Assembly: GCA_014237855.1 (NCBI GenBank)
Contig: JABACD010000014.1
Span: 1-64,000 of the forward strand
Source: Planctomycetota bacterium
GTDB taxonomy: Bacteria; Planctomycetota; UBA1135; GCA-002686595
Direction of reading: 5' to 3'
Length of the DNA: 64,000 nucleotides
Shown here: positions 9,313 to 18,737 of the stretch, one piece after another
How positions within the stretch are numbered: position 1 is the first letter of the stretch
Layout of the letters: the number at the start of each line of letters is the position of its first letter
Made by a program: the position numbers and the translations under genes
Notes under the pieces: model-generated
Databases searched by the model: none
What the model was told of the DNA's origin: nothing
The model's input: the letters and a program-made list of their open reading frames with translations, nothing else

Positions 9313-10934
9313 AAGCCCTCGGGGTGCGCCGCGTCGTAGCTTGTTGAGTTCTGCCAGGCCTGCACAAGGGCCAAGAGCTTGGCCTCTCCGAAGAGCTGTC
9401 CCGTGAAAGAAGCCGTGGAGGGCTGCCCCTGCTCGGTCGGTTCTCCAGCCGGTACGACCACACAGGGATGCCCGGTCAGGTTCGTGATACCAAGGATCCC
9501 ACTGGCAAAGGGGCCGTGGACGACGGCATCGACCTCTTGCATGATCTCTCCGAAGTCGCGGCAGAGAGCTGTGCGCATTCGATTGGCGCGCACGTACTCC
9601 ACTGCGGGGATCAAGCGTGCAGCCCTGAAGAGGTTTGGCCAGGCATCATCTCCCTGTTGGATGAGCTGATCGTCTCGTCCGTCACGGGTCAGCTCATCAA
9701 ATGAGCAGGCAGCCTCTGCCATCAGAATCAACATCATTTGCCAAACCGGATACTGGGGAATCTCCAGCTCGACAATCTCGACTCCCAAGGCCTCGAGTTC
9801 TTCCACGGTTCGAGCGTAATCAGCTTGCTCGTCGTAGTCCTCCCGGAGAATACCCACCCGCCAGTCCTTGACGTCTGCGGGACCCGAGAGCTCGTACGGA
9901 CGCGAGACTGCGTCCGGGTCAATCCCATCCGTGCCGTGAATTGCTCCGAGAACAATCGCGCAGTCGACTGCAGAGGTCGCGAGTATTCCCAGCTTGTCCA
10001 TGGTCCAGGAGAGTGGCATGGCTCCACCGCGTGGGACCCGGCCGAAGGTTGGGCGCAGTGAGGAGTTTGCGCAGCGTACCGAGGGTGACACGATCGAACC
10101 GAGGGTCTCGGAGCCAATGGCGAAGGGAACCAGCCCTGCAGCAGTAGCAGATGCCGATCCGGCAGACGATCCACTCGAACCGGCCTCCACGTTCCAGGGA
10201 TTGTTCGTTCGACCACGGAACCACTCGTCACCCATGGCCAGTGCTCCAAGAGAGAGCTTGGCGACCAGTACAGCTCCAGCTTGGTCGAGACGTTGGATGA
10301 CGCTGGCATCTGACTCGATTACTTGCGATTCGTAGGGCTTGGCTCCCCAGGTGGTTGGTGTTCCAGCTACGGAGAGAAGGTCCTTGGCACCATAGGGGAT
10401 GCCATGGAGCAGACCGCGCCAGTTTCCAGCCTCCAATTCGCGGTCAAGCTCCCGGGCCTGCGTCAGTGCGCGATCCTCTGTCAAGGTCACGACGCAGTTG
10501 AGACTCTCGTCATGCGAGACGAGGCGTGCGAGATACAGCTCGGTGAGCTCCAGGCAGCTGACCTGACGGGACTGAATCAAGCTTGCGAGTGTGGGGATGT
10601 CCGAGAAAGCCAGCTCATTCAGGTCGTCGGGGCGATCTACCTTCCGGAGGGCTATGGGGGTCGCCTCGAATTCGGTAGCCCTCAACTCGACCCCAGGCAG
10701 GAGCGGGTTGAAGCCCAGCGAGAAGGGCTCCTTCCAGGAGAGGGGGAAGTTGCGAAGGGCCTCGAGCTCACCAAGCCTCTTTCGCACTGTCTGCCGCATC
10801 TGCTCGAGCTCATCTTGCTCGAACTCGATACCAATTACCCGACTGGCCGTGTCGAGATCGGCTACGGTGGGAAAACTGTCGTCGGGGGCAGTCTGCATGA
10901 GGGCTGGAATCAAGAGAAGGCTCAGCATGCCCAT
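9309..10934 (-). CDS. Exported amidase-signature family protein
   Basis: A 541-residue amidase of the GatA/fatty-acid-amide-hydrolase superfamily, which hydrolyses amides with a Ser-cisSer-Lys triad. The likely triad is visible: Lys184 in G-I-P-Y-G-A-K-D, cis-Ser near 257 in G-S-S-G-S-S-A-G, and nucleophile Ser280 in G-S-E-T-L-G-S-I. The last motif departs from the usual T-G-G-S-I-R (Leu for Gly, Val for Arg). The ATG at 10934 gives a signal-peptide-like start (M-G-M-L-S-L-L-L-I-P-A-L-M), so the enzyme is probably exported and is not a tRNA amidotransferase subunit. The frame is open upstream to 11018 without a better start. It lies 94 bp downstream of the radical SAM gene on the same strand. 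Substrate unknown. Confidence 0.88.
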   Translation of the reverse strand: MGMLSLLLIPALMQTAPDDSFPTVADLDTASRVIGIEFEQDELEQMRQTVRKRLGELEALRNFPLSWKEPFSLGFNPLLPGVELRATEFEATPIALRKVDRPDDLNELAFSDIPTLASLIQSRQVSCLELTELYLARLVSHDESLNCVVTLTEDRALTQARELDRELEAGNWRGLLHGIPYGAKDLLSVAGTPTTWGAKPYESQVIESDASVIQRLDQAGAVLVAKLSLGALAMGDEWFRGRTNNPWNVEAGSSGSSAGSASATAAGLVPFAIGSETLGSIVSPSVRCANSSLRPTFGRVPRGGAMPLSWTMDKLGILATSAVDCAIVLGAIHGTDGIDPDAVSRPYELSGPADVKDWRVGILREDYDEQADYARTVEELEALGVEIVELEIPQYPVWQMMLILMAEAACSFDELTRDGRDDQLIQQGDDAWPNLFRAARLIPAVEYVRANRMRTALCRDFGEIMQEVDAVVHGPFASGILGITNLTGHPCVVVPAGEPTEQGQPSTASFTGQLFGEAKLLALVQAWQNSTSYDAAHPEGF

Positions 10935-11028
10935 CAGACTAATCCGGCCGAGCTGCAGGTGTGGCCAGATATACCCGCAGGTTCCAGTTCTTCTGGCAAG
11001 GAGGTGCTCGGCGAGCACCCGGCGACCC

Positions 11029-12513
11029 TCAGACGTGCACCTCAGGAGCTTGCTTGCCGGTCGACGGTCGAATGATGCGCCTCAGCCTGGTCAGGATTCC
11101 CGTTCCCCGGACGCGCTCCAGGCGGCGGGCGAGCCAGGGATATCCGCGGACCGTTTGCCAGACATAGGCGTCGACACGATTGAAGAAGGGCTCTTGCTTG
11201 CCTTTGACGAGGGCGGGGAAGTTGCGGAAGTAGTACTCGACCAATCGGTTCGGGAATTCGGGCAGGCTGAGTCGCGCCCGATACCGCTCTGCGGTGTCCT
11301 CAAAGGCCGGAACCTTGATGCCTCTCTCCACGCAGGTTCTCTCGAGGTCCGTTCCGGGATAGGGGTGGAATATCGAGATATAGCTGCGCGTCGGATTGCA
11401 TCGACGATTGAGTTCGATGGTCTCCTGGAAGTCTTCCGGGGTCTCCCCGGGCAGGCCAACGAGGTTGTAGGCGTAGGTCCCCAGTCCTGCCTCGTGAGCT
11501 TCTGCAAAGGTGTTGATCAGGTCGTCGTTGGTGTGGTTACGACGCATGATGGCCTTGCGCACTCGATAGCTACCGGACTCCAGCCCGATCCGCAGGTAGC
11601 TGAAGTTGGCCTTCTTTAGAGCCTTGAAGAGGTCCATGAAGGAGGTCTCGTGGTGCACCATCAGGTTGATGGCGAACTCCAGGGGAACCTCTCGTTCGGC
11701 ATTGAACTCTTCGAGCAACTTGGCGAAGTCATAGGCCCAGCTACGTCCAGCTGAGATGGTCTCGACCTCGAAGTAGCAGTAGGTCGTGTCCGGGAATTGC
11801 TCGACGAGTTCACGCAGCTCGTCCACGCAGTCTTCAGGTGATCGGAACCGTACGAATTTTCCGTCCTGGGTCTTCCTCAGGGCGTGATTTGAGCAGTAGG
11901 TACAGGTGAATGGGCATCCGCGAGCAATCAGCATGGCGTGCTTCTCGATCTCTTCGATCCACGGTCGCCAGATCTCACGGTTGGGGTGAACGATACTGTC
12001 GATATCAGGGTTGAACGGTCGGGTGGGGTTCTTCTCGACGTTGTCAGGACACTCGGGATTCTGAAACCAGAAGCTCTGTATCGCGGTCGGCCGCTCCCCA
12101 GATTGGACAGCTCCTGCCAGCTCAACAATGGCATCTTCTCCCTCTCCAATGCAGACGGCATCAAAGGGGCCCTGGATGCAATCGTCAGGTCGTAGCGTTG
12201 CGTGGACACCACCAATTACCTGGTAGATACCGGGCATCCACTGTCGGATCGAACGGGCTACCTTGGCGCAGAAGGTGTGCTCTGTTGCAACCGCCGTGTA
12301 GCAGACCATCTCGGGTTGCGTGTGCGCCAGGGCTTCCTTGACCTCTCTCCTGAAGGAACCATGCCTCAGCACCAAGAGGTCAACCTCGTGCCCTACGCTC
12401 TCGAGCGCGGCGACCAGATAAGAGACGCTGAACGAGACTTCGATCCACTCGGCAATGGGCTTTGCCGGAGGCGGAAGTGAGTTCGAGACCGTATATATGA
12501 ACAGGACCTTCAT
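11029..12513 (-). CDS. B12-binding domain radical SAM protein
   Basis: A 494-residue protein with an N-terminal cobalamin-binding-like Rossmann domain (M-K-V-L-F-I-Y-T at the start, G-G-V-H-A-T-L-R near residue 105). A radical SAM barrel follows, with the 4Fe-4S motif C-P-F-T-C-T-Y-C (Cys200, Cys204, Cys207). The continuation L-R-I-G-L-E-S-G and G-L-P-G-E-T-P-E-D is typical of the BchE/hopanoid/lipid-modifying class of B12 radical SAM enzymes. These act on lipids, pigments or small molecules, often as methyltransferases or cyclases. The ATG at 12513 matches the family N-terminus; the frame extends to 12612 with 33 unlike residues. No neighbour points to a specific pathway, so no function beyond the family is assigned. 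Confidence 0.88.
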   Translation of the reverse strand: MKVLFIYTVSNSLPPPAKPIAEWIEVSFSVSYLVAALESVGHEVDLLVLRHGSFRREVKEALAHTQPEMVCYTAVATEHTFCAKVARSIRQWMPGIYQVIGGVHATLRPDDCIQGPFDAVCIGEGEDAIVELAGAVQSGERPTAIQSFWFQNPECPDNVEKNPTRPFNPDIDSIVHPNREIWRPWIEEIEKHAMLIARGCPFTCTYCSNHALRKTQDGKFVRFRSPEDCVDELRELVEQFPDTTYCYFEVETISAGRSWAYDFAKLLEEFNAEREVPLEFAINLMVHHETSFMDLFKALKKANFSYLRIGLESGSYRVRKAIMRRNHTNDDLINTFAEAHEAGLGTYAYNLVGLPGETPEDFQETIELNRRCNPTRSYISIFHPYPGTDLERTCVERGIKVPAFEDTAERYRARLSLPEFPNRLVEYYFRNFPALVKGKQEPFFNRVDAYVWQTVRGYPWLARRLERVRGTGILTRLRRIIRPSTGKQAPEVHV

Positions 12514-12670
12514 GGGGGAGCCAGGCTCTTGACTATCTAACCCTACTCGAAAGTCCGCGGTCTCGCACCAGGGTTCTTCAGAGGGCAGGATGGAGGGCTC
12601 CTGATCCGTCATCTAGCAACTGGAGGGGCGGATCGCAGTACCCGTGACTCCTCTCGTAAAGAAAAGCCCC

Positions 12671-12958
12671 ATGAGTCTGATCAACTGGATCTTCGATATT
12701 TACCAGCACTCCAAGATCAATGACGCCCAGTCCGAGGCAGCGGCGATGCGTGGCGAGCTAGCTCAGTTACGCCGAAGTGGCGGTAGTGTAGACGTCGCAC
12801 GTTTGGAAGACGTCATGGGGGAACTGGCTCTTGCCACGAAGACCATTCAGCGCATGTTGCTGGAGAAGGGTGTTTGTTCCCAGAGCGAATTCACCGCACT
12901 TCTCAATAATGTCGACTCGGAAGATGGGCAGCGTGACGGAAAGACCCCACTACGGTAG
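12671..12958 (+). CDS. Small hypothetical protein with coiled-coil tendency
   Basis: A 95-residue product beginning M-S-L-I-N-W-I-F-D-I-Y-Q (ATG at 12671; the frame is open from 12644). The first 20 residues are amphipathic or hydrophobic, followed by an Ala/Glu/Leu-rich stretch (residues 23-75) that looks helical and possibly coiled coil, ending in a charged tail. It has a single Cys near residue 68. It is divergent from the radical SAM gene and convergent with the HDOD-GGDEF gene. I do not recognise the family. Codon use resembles the neighbours and the frame is free of stops, which supports a real gene, but it is short. Confidence 0.55.
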   Translation: MSLINWIFDIYQHSKINDAQSEAAAMRGELAQLRRSGGSVDVARLEDVMGELALATKTIQRMLLEKGVCSQSEFTALLNNVDSEDGQRDGKTPLR

Positions 12959-12974
12959 AGATGACCCGCAAGCA

Positions 12975-14495
12975 TCATTCGCGCACACGCGTGAAGCTCA
13001 TGGTTCCACGGCGGGTTGCCTTGGCCTTGTAGAGCTGCTCGTCGGCAATCTGCAAGAGATCGCCGAGGTTCATCTCCTCGGCGTCTGCACTGATTGAGAC
13101 AAAGCCGACAGTTGCAGATACCTTCATGTCCTTGCCATCGAAGCGAATCGGTGTGCGTTGCACGTGTGATTTGACCCGACGGGCAGCTTCGAGACAGTCG
13201 GTGGGATTGGAGCCGGAGAAGAGAATGACGAACTCATCGCCGCCCCAGCGGCACACCAGATCATCATTGCGGACGGACTCCATCATTCGGGAGCTGACTT
13301 CCTTCAAGAAGAAGTCTCCGGCCGCATGACCAAACTCATCGTTGAGTTCCTTGAAGAAATCGAGATCGAAGAACGCGACCCCTACAGTGCCGTCAAGGCT
13401 TGACGACTGAGAGAGGGTCATTCTCGCGCGGCGGTCCCACCCCCCCCGGTTGAAGAGCTGGGTGAGCGGATCACGATCGGCTCGTTGTTCTGCCTCGGAG
13501 TGGGCTCGCTCTGCGTGATCCAGAGCATCGTTGAGCGTGTTCGTGTCTTCGCGGAGCCACGTGTACTGGTAGACCGCTGAGAAGCTGGATCGAGCGTTCT
13601 CCTGGCTGGCGTACATCAGACCCTCTAAGAGTGTAGGGGGCTCAAGAGAGTCGTTCCCCAGGCTCTCTTCTGTCCTCGTGAATTCCTGTTCCACCTCAAC
13701 GAGGAATTGTTCGGCATCTGACCAACCCAGTTTACGTTCTTCGAAGAAGCTCTTGAGTTGCTGTAGGTCCTGATCAAGCCAGGTCTTTCCATCGTGGGGC
13801 AGAAGCGACGACACGCCCACGGCCAACTCGAAGCCTGCGAGTTTCTTCAGTGGTGCCTGTGAGTGGTGATGGTCGATCACCTCGAGGTACTCGGCGGGAA
13901 GGTCGAGGCGTTGTGCGATTCGTAGACCAACCTCAGAGTGGTGAAGGCCGAAGTGGTGTTCTTCGTAAAAAAGTGCTTGCTGTTGATCCCGATCACTGTG
14001 ACTCCACGCTTCGATGACGGCCTCGTGATCGAGAGAGCTGAGTAAGGCAATGCCGAGGTCTTGCAACAGGCCTGCGCTGAAGGCCCCGTCCGAGTCCTCA
14101 AGATTGAGAGCCTCCGCAATCTTGCGAGAAGCGATTGCCTTGCAGAGGGAGGACTTCCACAGGCTATGAGAGTTGGTGTGACCCAGGGCCATGGCTCGGT
14201 GCAGGCTGGCGACGCAGTGACTGAGAGCGAGTTCTCGTACCGACTTCAGCCCTAGGGTGGTGACTCCGCGCTGGACGGTGAGAATGGGGTTGCCCGGGGC
14301 GTAGACAGCCGAGTTGACCAGGCCCAAGAGTCGGCTCGCGAGACTCAAGTCCTTCTCGATCAGGCGGGAGTAGTCTTCCGGGCTCGCATCGGGGGTACGC
14401 CCGAGGTTGATCAGCTGCAGGGCTAGGCGGGGATGCCCGGTAATGACCTCCAGCGACCGGATTGATTCCAGGATTTCGGCCTCAGTGAAGCGCAT
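12975..14495 (-). CDS. HDOD-GGDEF protein (probable diguanylate cyclase)
   Basis: The roughly 506-residue protein has an N-terminal HDOD domain (residues about 15-210; R-L-L-G-L-V-N-S-A-V-Y and D-H-H-H-S are visible). A linker of about 100 residues leads to a C-terminal GGDEF domain. The active-site motif G-G-D-E-F is intact near residue 417. Five residues upstream lies R-N-D-D, matching the RxxD inhibitory site that binds cyclic di-GMP, so feedback-controlled synthesis of c-di-GMP is expected. There is no signal peptide or membrane segment, so it should be cytoplasmic. ATG at 14495 is preferred; a GTG at 14534 would add 13 residues. It may work against the EAL protein at 27278. Confidence 0.9.
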   Translation of the reverse strand: MRFTEAEILESIRSLEVITGHPRLALQLINLGRTPDASPEDYSRLIEKDLSLASRLLGLVNSAVYAPGNPILTVQRGVTTLGLKSVRELALSHCVASLHRAMALGHTNSHSLWKSSLCKAIASRKIAEALNLEDSDGAFSAGLLQDLGIALLSSLDHEAVIEAWSHSDRDQQQALFYEEHHFGLHHSEVGLRIAQRLDLPAEYLEVIDHHHSQAPLKKLAGFELAVGVSSLLPHDGKTWLDQDLQQLKSFFEERKLGWSDAEQFLVEVEQEFTRTEESLGNDSLEPPTLLEGLMYASQENARSSFSAVYQYTWLREDTNTLNDALDHAERAHSEAEQRADRDPLTQLFNRGGWDRRARMTLSQSSSLDGTVGVAFFDLDFFKELNDEFGHAAGDFFLKEVSSRMMESVRNDDLVCRWGGDEFVILFSGSNPTDCLEAARRVKSHVQRTPIRFDGKDMKVSATVGFVSISADAEEMNLGDLLQIADEQLYKAKATRRGTMSFTRVRE

Positions 14496-14645
14496 AGGGG
14501 GCCCGGAACCAACGAGCTGGGCTTTGGGGATCACCGCGGTGCATATGTCGTGTCTCGGAAAGGTCTCCCGATAGGATGAACCATCGTCAATCCGGCGGCC
14601 TTGCCTGAATGGGAATCAGGCCATCGGGAGCAGAATAAGTGCCTC

Positions 14646-15848
14646 TCAGCTCCCAGGGCTGAGGAACCCAGGGGTCTCCAGCAGGTCTTCCGCGATGGAT
14701 AGACACGAGGTTGCAGCGGGCGAGGGGGCGTTCAGGAGGTGTAGGAGAGCTCCCTGGCGTCTGGTCAGAAAATCATCGACGAGCTCCCCCCGGCGATCCA
14801 GTGCCTGGGCTCGGACCCCGCTGGGGACTTTCTCGAGCCAATCGGCACGTGCCCCCGGGAGCAATCGAGAGAGGTCCTTGGCGAAGGCCTCGAGGGTCAG
14901 GGATCGCCAGAACTCCCTCGCTGCCATGGGGAGCTGACGAGCAGCGAGGCGCCAGAAGCCGGGCCATCCTAGAGTGTCAAGAGCATCCCTTGGATTGATG
15001 GACAGCTTCGAGTAGCCCTCCCTGGAGAGTGTCGGTAAGGCATTGGGTCCGCAGTCGACCCCACCACCAATTCGAGGAGTCAGGTGCACTCCCAGGAACG
15101 GAAAGCGAGGATCGGGGACTGGATAGATGAGGCGTGTGACACGCTTGGCGTACTCCGGCTTCAGTGACCTGTACTCGCCAAGAAACGGCACGATTCGGAC
15201 TCCTGGGTCGATATTGGAGTGTTGTGCGAGTCGGTCAGACTGCAGGCCGCCACAGACGATGACACGTTTGGCTATCCACTCTCCACCTCCCGTTATGTGG
15301 AGACGCACCAGGCCATTCTCCTGGTGGATCCGATGGACCTTTGTCCCGGTGAGAATTCTTCCTCCAGCCTGCTCCAGTCGCTCAGAAAACGCGCCACAGA
15401 CCTCGCGATAGTCAACCACTCCGGATTCGGGTATGTGCAGGCCGGCCACACCACCAACCTGGGGTTCGAGCCTTCGGATTCCGTCATGATCCAGTTCCTC
15501 GACCTGGACCCCGTTTCCGCGACCGCGATCTCGTAGTTCTGCCAGGCGTGGAAGCTCGCCCTCGTCACGGGCGATGATCAGCTTTCCCGGTGTTTCAAAG
15601 GAAACTCCTGACTCCCTGCAAAAGTCCTCCAGGAGTTGCTTTCCTCGCCTGCAATTCCTGGCCTTGAGACTCCCTGGGGGATAGTAGATCCCTGAGTGGA
15701 GCACCCCCGAATTGTGACCGCTCTGATGGCTGGCGAGGCGATCTTCTTTCTCGATGAGTAGGGTCGATCGCCCCGGAAAACGGGCTGAATAGCGAAATGC
15801 TGTGGCCAGGCCAACGATGCCACCGCCAACGACAATTAGGTCGAGCAT
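14646..15848 (-). CDS. lhgO: L-2-hydroxyglutarate oxidase-like FAD enzyme
   Basis: A 400-residue DAO-family flavoenzyme, close to the usual 400-420 residues of LhgO. The ATG at 15848 puts the dinucleotide-binding motif G-G-G-I-V-G-L-A at residue 8, as expected. H-Q-S-G-H-N-S-G-V-L-H-S-G-I-Y-Y, about 40-55 residues in, is the signature of the LhgO/L2HGDH family, which oxidises L-2-hydroxyglutarate to 2-oxoglutarate, usually feeding electrons to quinones. Later P-F-L-G-V-H-L-T (near residue 280) is also typical. The frame is open to 16016, but this extension has no flavoprotein character. It is divergent from the beta-barrel gene at 16019. Confidence 0.9.
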   Translation of the reverse strand: MLDLIVVGGGIVGLATAFRYSARFPGRSTLLIEKEDRLASHQSGHNSGVLHSGIYYPPGSLKARNCRRGKQLLEDFCRESGVSFETPGKLIIARDEGELPRLAELRDRGRGNGVQVEELDHDGIRRLEPQVGGVAGLHIPESGVVDYREVCGAFSERLEQAGGRILTGTKVHRIHQENGLVRLHITGGGEWIAKRVIVCGGLQSDRLAQHSNIDPGVRIVPFLGEYRSLKPEYAKRVTRLIYPVPDPRFPFLGVHLTPRIGGGVDCGPNALPTLSREGYSKLSINPRDALDTLGWPGFWRLAARQLPMAAREFWRSLTLEAFAKDLSRLLPGARADWLEKVPSGVRAQALDRRGELVDDFLTRRQGALLHLLNAPSPAATSCLSIAEDLLETPGFLSPGS

Positions 15849-16018
15849 GGAGGGCAAGATATCCGCTGATGGTAGATCGCGGGAGAGTAGAGCGGTTAGG
15901 CGCTCAACCTTGAGCGCGGATTGGCCGAGAAGGGGCATGTCTGCCCCCGGTCCCAGCCCTGCAACCTCTTGCAGGTAGCGAGATTCGGTGAATTGGACCT
16001 GCCAAGTCGAAGACAAAC

Positions 16019-16666
16019 ATGAAGCCCTTCAAGCAAGCGAAGATCCTTCTCGCGCTAGGAATTGCAGCCATAGTGTCTCTGTCGTCCCCAGCTGACGCTC
16101 GATCCTTCCAGGACGAATCCGGGTATCCCAGCGTATTCAGCTACACCTATCTGCAGCTGGGTGGTGGGCTTCTGGACACTTCCGAAGACCTGGATGGGAC
16201 TGTCTACGAGGGGCGGGGCTCGGTTGCTCTTGGTGATGTCTTCTACCTTCGTGGAGAGGGCTCGCAACAGGAGGGTGACGATGACGGAGATCCGACGACT
16301 ACCTTCCTCTCGGGAAGCCTGGGCGTCCAGACCATGCTGGGCGAGCGATTGGGCATCTACTTGGATGCCGGCTACATGAGGAACGAGGCAGAGCTAGGGG
16401 CACTCAAGACCACCATCGATGGTCCAATCGTGGCTCTCGGTGTACGTGGAATTTCACCCGAAAAGGCATTCGAAGCCGAGCTGCGGTACTCCTACAGCTG
16501 GTTCGATGACTTGAACGACAAGACAGAAGATCGAAACCTGCTGCGTTCTGAGTTGGTCTGGCGTGCCACCGAGAACTTCGGTGTCTATCTCGGTGGTTCC
16601 TGGGAGGAGGCCTCGGATGACCTCACTGTCAGTACGTACGCTCTCGGCCTACGACTCTCGCTGTAG
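16019..16666 (+). CDS. Outer-membrane beta-barrel protein
   Basis: A 215-residue protein with a clear Sec signal peptide (M-K-P-F-K-Q, hydrophobic core, cleavage probably after A-D-A-R near residue 28). The mature part is a series of short alternating amphipathic strands rich in Tyr, Leu and Gly (for example T-Y-L-Q-L-G-G-G, L-G-I-Y-L-D-A-G-Y, F-G-V-Y-L-G-G-S-W). It ends in L-G-L-R-L-S-L, as expected for the final strand of a barrel. Acidic D-D-D-G-D-P in one loop could bind cations. It probably forms an 8- to 10-stranded barrel. Function unknown. A strong hairpin at its stop suggests a single-gene transcript. Confidence 0.75.
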   Translation: MKPFKQAKILLALGIAAIVSLSSPADARSFQDESGYPSVFSYTYLQLGGGLLDTSEDLDGTVYEGRGSVALGDVFYLRGEGSQQEGDDDGDPTTTFLSGSLGVQTMLGERLGIYLDAGYMRNEAELGALKTTIDGPIVALGVRGISPEKAFEAELRYSYSWFDDLNDKTEDRNLLRSELVWRATENFGVYLGGSWEEASDDLTVSTYALGLRLSL

Positions 16667-16686
16667 AGCCTCGATAGCGAGGAGTC
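16653..16686. terminator. Hairpin at convergent gene ends
   Basis: An inverted repeat of ten pairs with one bulged G (arms 16653-16662 and 16676-16686, loop of 13 bases) spans the TAG stop of the barrel gene. It lies between that gene and the convergent sulfatase-like gene. There is no clear T-run, so it may act as an RNA 3'-end stabiliser or a weak bidirectional terminator. Confidence 0.45.
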
Positions 16687-16704
16687 AGTCGGACGGGGGC
16701 TCAC

Positions 16705-18315
16705 TCACTTCGAGGTCTTGTTGGGAGTGATGGTTGCGGGAGGAAGCGGCGCGAACCCCAGTCGATTGCTTGGGTCCTTGGTGGCCTCCTCTCCGGCTGA
16801 TGCATAGCCCAGATGGGCCAGGTCATCACCTGCAATGGCGTGGACCTCAGTGACGAGCCGGTCAGCCGGTGTGCGAGGAGTCGACAGGTACTGAACACGA
16901 ATCTCGTTCATTGCCTGCTCCAGTTTCGCCCAGGCTCTACGAACTCTCTTGTCATTGAGTGTGCGAACGGGATTCAGTTCTCCGGGATCGGCGACCAGGT
17001 CGAAGTACTCGTAGGATTGCATGCTTGGTTGGGCATCGCCCTCGAACTGAACCCAGAAGCGAATGAGCTTCTCCGACGGCAGTCTCAGGGACTCATAGAG
17101 CCCCCTGCCTGTGCCTCGTCGCTTGTCCATGACGGGGACGACAAGGGAGGAGATCAGAGGGCGCTCTTCGAGCCCCTCACCCTCGATGGCGGGGCGCAAG
17201 GACCTCCCATAGGGAGCGCTGGCGCTCTCCGTGCCGGCATAGTCGAGCACGGTTGGCAGGAGATCCGAGAGACTGACCTGACCGGAGTACAGGGGCGCTA
17301 CCGATAGGCTCGAAGCTTGCGGCGGCACGATCAGCAGTGGGACTCTAAGGACCTCGTCATAGAGAGTTCGGCGGTGGCCACGATCGCCATGCTCGAAGAA
17401 CTCTTCACCGTGATCCGCGGTGACGATGATCAGGGTGTTGTCCAGGCGACCACGCTCCTCAAGAGTCGCGAGCAGCTCACCAATGGCCGCATCGGTCCAG
17501 GCGACCTCACCTTCGTAGAGCGCTCGGATGTGTTCTAGATCCCGGTCCGAAATCTGGCGTGGGGGCGACTTCGATGCGTCGAAGATGCGCTCATTCTCCC
17601 AGTAATTGACGCCTGTGATCTCGCCCTGATAGTCAGGGTCGAAGCGGGTGCCAAAGGGCGCTGGCGGGATGTAATCGAAGTGAGGATCAAAGAAGTGTGC
17701 GAAGAGAAGAAGTGGCTCTTCGTCATCAACCTCGTTCAGTGCCTTCGCTGCATTGGCGACGACAACCGGGGAATTGATGTACTGATCGGTTGTCTTCCAG
17801 CGCCGGAAGTCCCGCCTTCGCTGCTCCATGCTGGCGTTGCTCTCCATGGCTTCGGCAAGAGCACGGTCGAGGTCAGCACCCCCCTTCATTGAATTCAAGT
17901 AGCGGTCGAAGCCATCCTCGAATCCATACTCACCAGCGAGGTACCAGCAGGTGAAGAATCCGGCGCTTTGATACCCATCACCGGAGAGGAGCTTCGGCAG
18001 GGTGGGAAGAACCGGATCGAGCCTGAGGTCGTCTTCCTGCACGCCGTGCAGGGCAGGGGGGAGCCCTGTGAACATCTGCAGGTGTGAAGGCAGCGTCCAG
18101 CTCGTCCCCGATATCGCCTGGGTGAAGACCGTGCCACGCTCGGCAAGCTTCGCAAGGTTTGGTGTTGATGCCGGGTTTAGAAAGGTGAGCGTATCGGCGC
18201 GAACACTGTCCAGGGAGATCAGGATCACATCAGGCGCTTCAGGGCCTAGCTCTTCGGCGCAGCCTCCAAGCGTCGCGGCCAGTGAGATCAAGATTGGAGG
18301 GTGGTACCAGCTCAA
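16705..18315 (-). CDS. Sulfatase-like lipoprotein, Thr active site
   Basis: A 536-residue protein starting at TTG 18315, which overlaps the TGA of the thioesterase gene (TTGA), so the two are coupled. The start gives a short lipoprotein signal ending T-L-G-G-C near residue 19. Core: I-S-L-D-S-V-R-A-D-T near residue 33; nucleophile motif T-L-P-S-H with Thr74 and His78; second metal motif T-A-D-H-G-E-E-F-F-E-H-G near 298; and L-A-H-L-G-Y near the end. Thr in place of Cys/Ser and His in place of Arg exclude a normal formylglycine sulfatase. The long insert around residues 150-250 contains F-F-D-P-H-F-D-Y, as in related hydrolases. Probably an exported lipid-anchored phosphodiesterase or transferase (inference). 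Confidence 0.88.
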   Translation of the reverse strand: MSWYHPPILISLAATLGGCAEELGPEAPDVILISLDSVRADTLTFLNPASTPNLAKLAERGTVFTQAISGTSWTLPSHLQMFTGLPPALHGVQEDDLRLDPVLPTLPKLLSGDGYQSAGFFTCWYLAGEYGFEDGFDRYLNSMKGGADLDRALAEAMESNASMEQRRRDFRRWKTTDQYINSPVVVANAAKALNEVDDEEPLLLFAHFFDPHFDYIPPAPFGTRFDPDYQGEITGVNYWENERIFDASKSPPRQISDRDLEHIRALYEGEVAWTDAAIGELLATLEERGRLDNTLIIVTADHGEEFFEHGDRGHRRTLYDEVLRVPLLIVPPQASSLSVAPLYSGQVSLSDLLPTVLDYAGTESASAPYGRSLRPAIEGEGLEERPLISSLVVPVMDKRRGTGRGLYESLRLPSEKLIRFWVQFEGDAQPSMQSYEYFDLVADPGELNPVRTLNDKRVRRAWAKLEQAMNEIRVQYLSTPRTPADRLVTEVHAIAGDDLAHLGYASAGEEATKDPSNRLGFAPLPPATITPNKTSK

Positions 18316-18737
18316 GCCTGGCTCTCCCGAAGTGTAGGTCTCGAGATCTTCATTGGATTGAATTCGGAGTCTACGGAGACCATGGTGACGTGTGCGGTCG
18401 TGACCTGCACGACTCGCGCGACATCGGCGTGTTTCCGTGCCCAGACATCAACCTTGACACGTATAGAGGTCCTTCCTATTCGCTCGGTCTCCGTGTGAAA
18501 GGAGACCAGGTCACCCACGCAAACGGGTTCCTTGAACTCGACATTGTCGAGGGCGACGGTGACAAACGACATGTTCCCGTGACTGCGGGCCTCGATACCA
18601 GCTGCGAGGTCGATTTCGGCCAATATGACCCCTCCGAAGATTGTCCCAAGGGCATTCGTGTCCCTCGGCATCATCGACCGGCGGATGGCGGGAATGGAGC
18701 TGGGAGGGGTGTTCTCGGGGTTGCTAGAGGAATTCAT
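18312..18737 (-). CDS. Acyl-CoA thioesterase, hotdog fold (YciA-like)
   Basis: A 141-residue single hotdog domain. M-P-R-D-T-N-A-L-G-T-I-F-G-G-V-I-L (residues about 24-40) is the diagnostic N-terminal motif of the YciA/acyl-CoA hydrolase family, including the catalytic Asp in the D-T-N/D-A-N position and the F-G-G turn. H-G-N-M-S-F-V-T-V-A follows. These enzymes hydrolyse acyl-CoA in the cytoplasm and form hexamers. The ATG at 18737 gives the usual length; the frame is open to 18821. It precedes and overlaps the sulfatase-like gene at 16705. Confidence 0.88.
   Translation of the reverse strand: MNSSSNPENTPPSSIPAIRRSMMPRDTNALGTIFGGVILAEIDLAAGIEARSHGNMSFVTVALDNVEFKEPVCVGDLVSFHTETERIGRTSIRVKVDVWARKHADVARVVQVTTAHVTMVSVDSEFNPMKISRPTLRESQA

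Noticed and set aside
12514-12612. 33-codon N-terminal extension of the radical SAM gene
   Set aside because: It does not resemble the cobalamin-binding domain, which begins directly at M-K-V-L-F at 12513; kept only as an alternative start.
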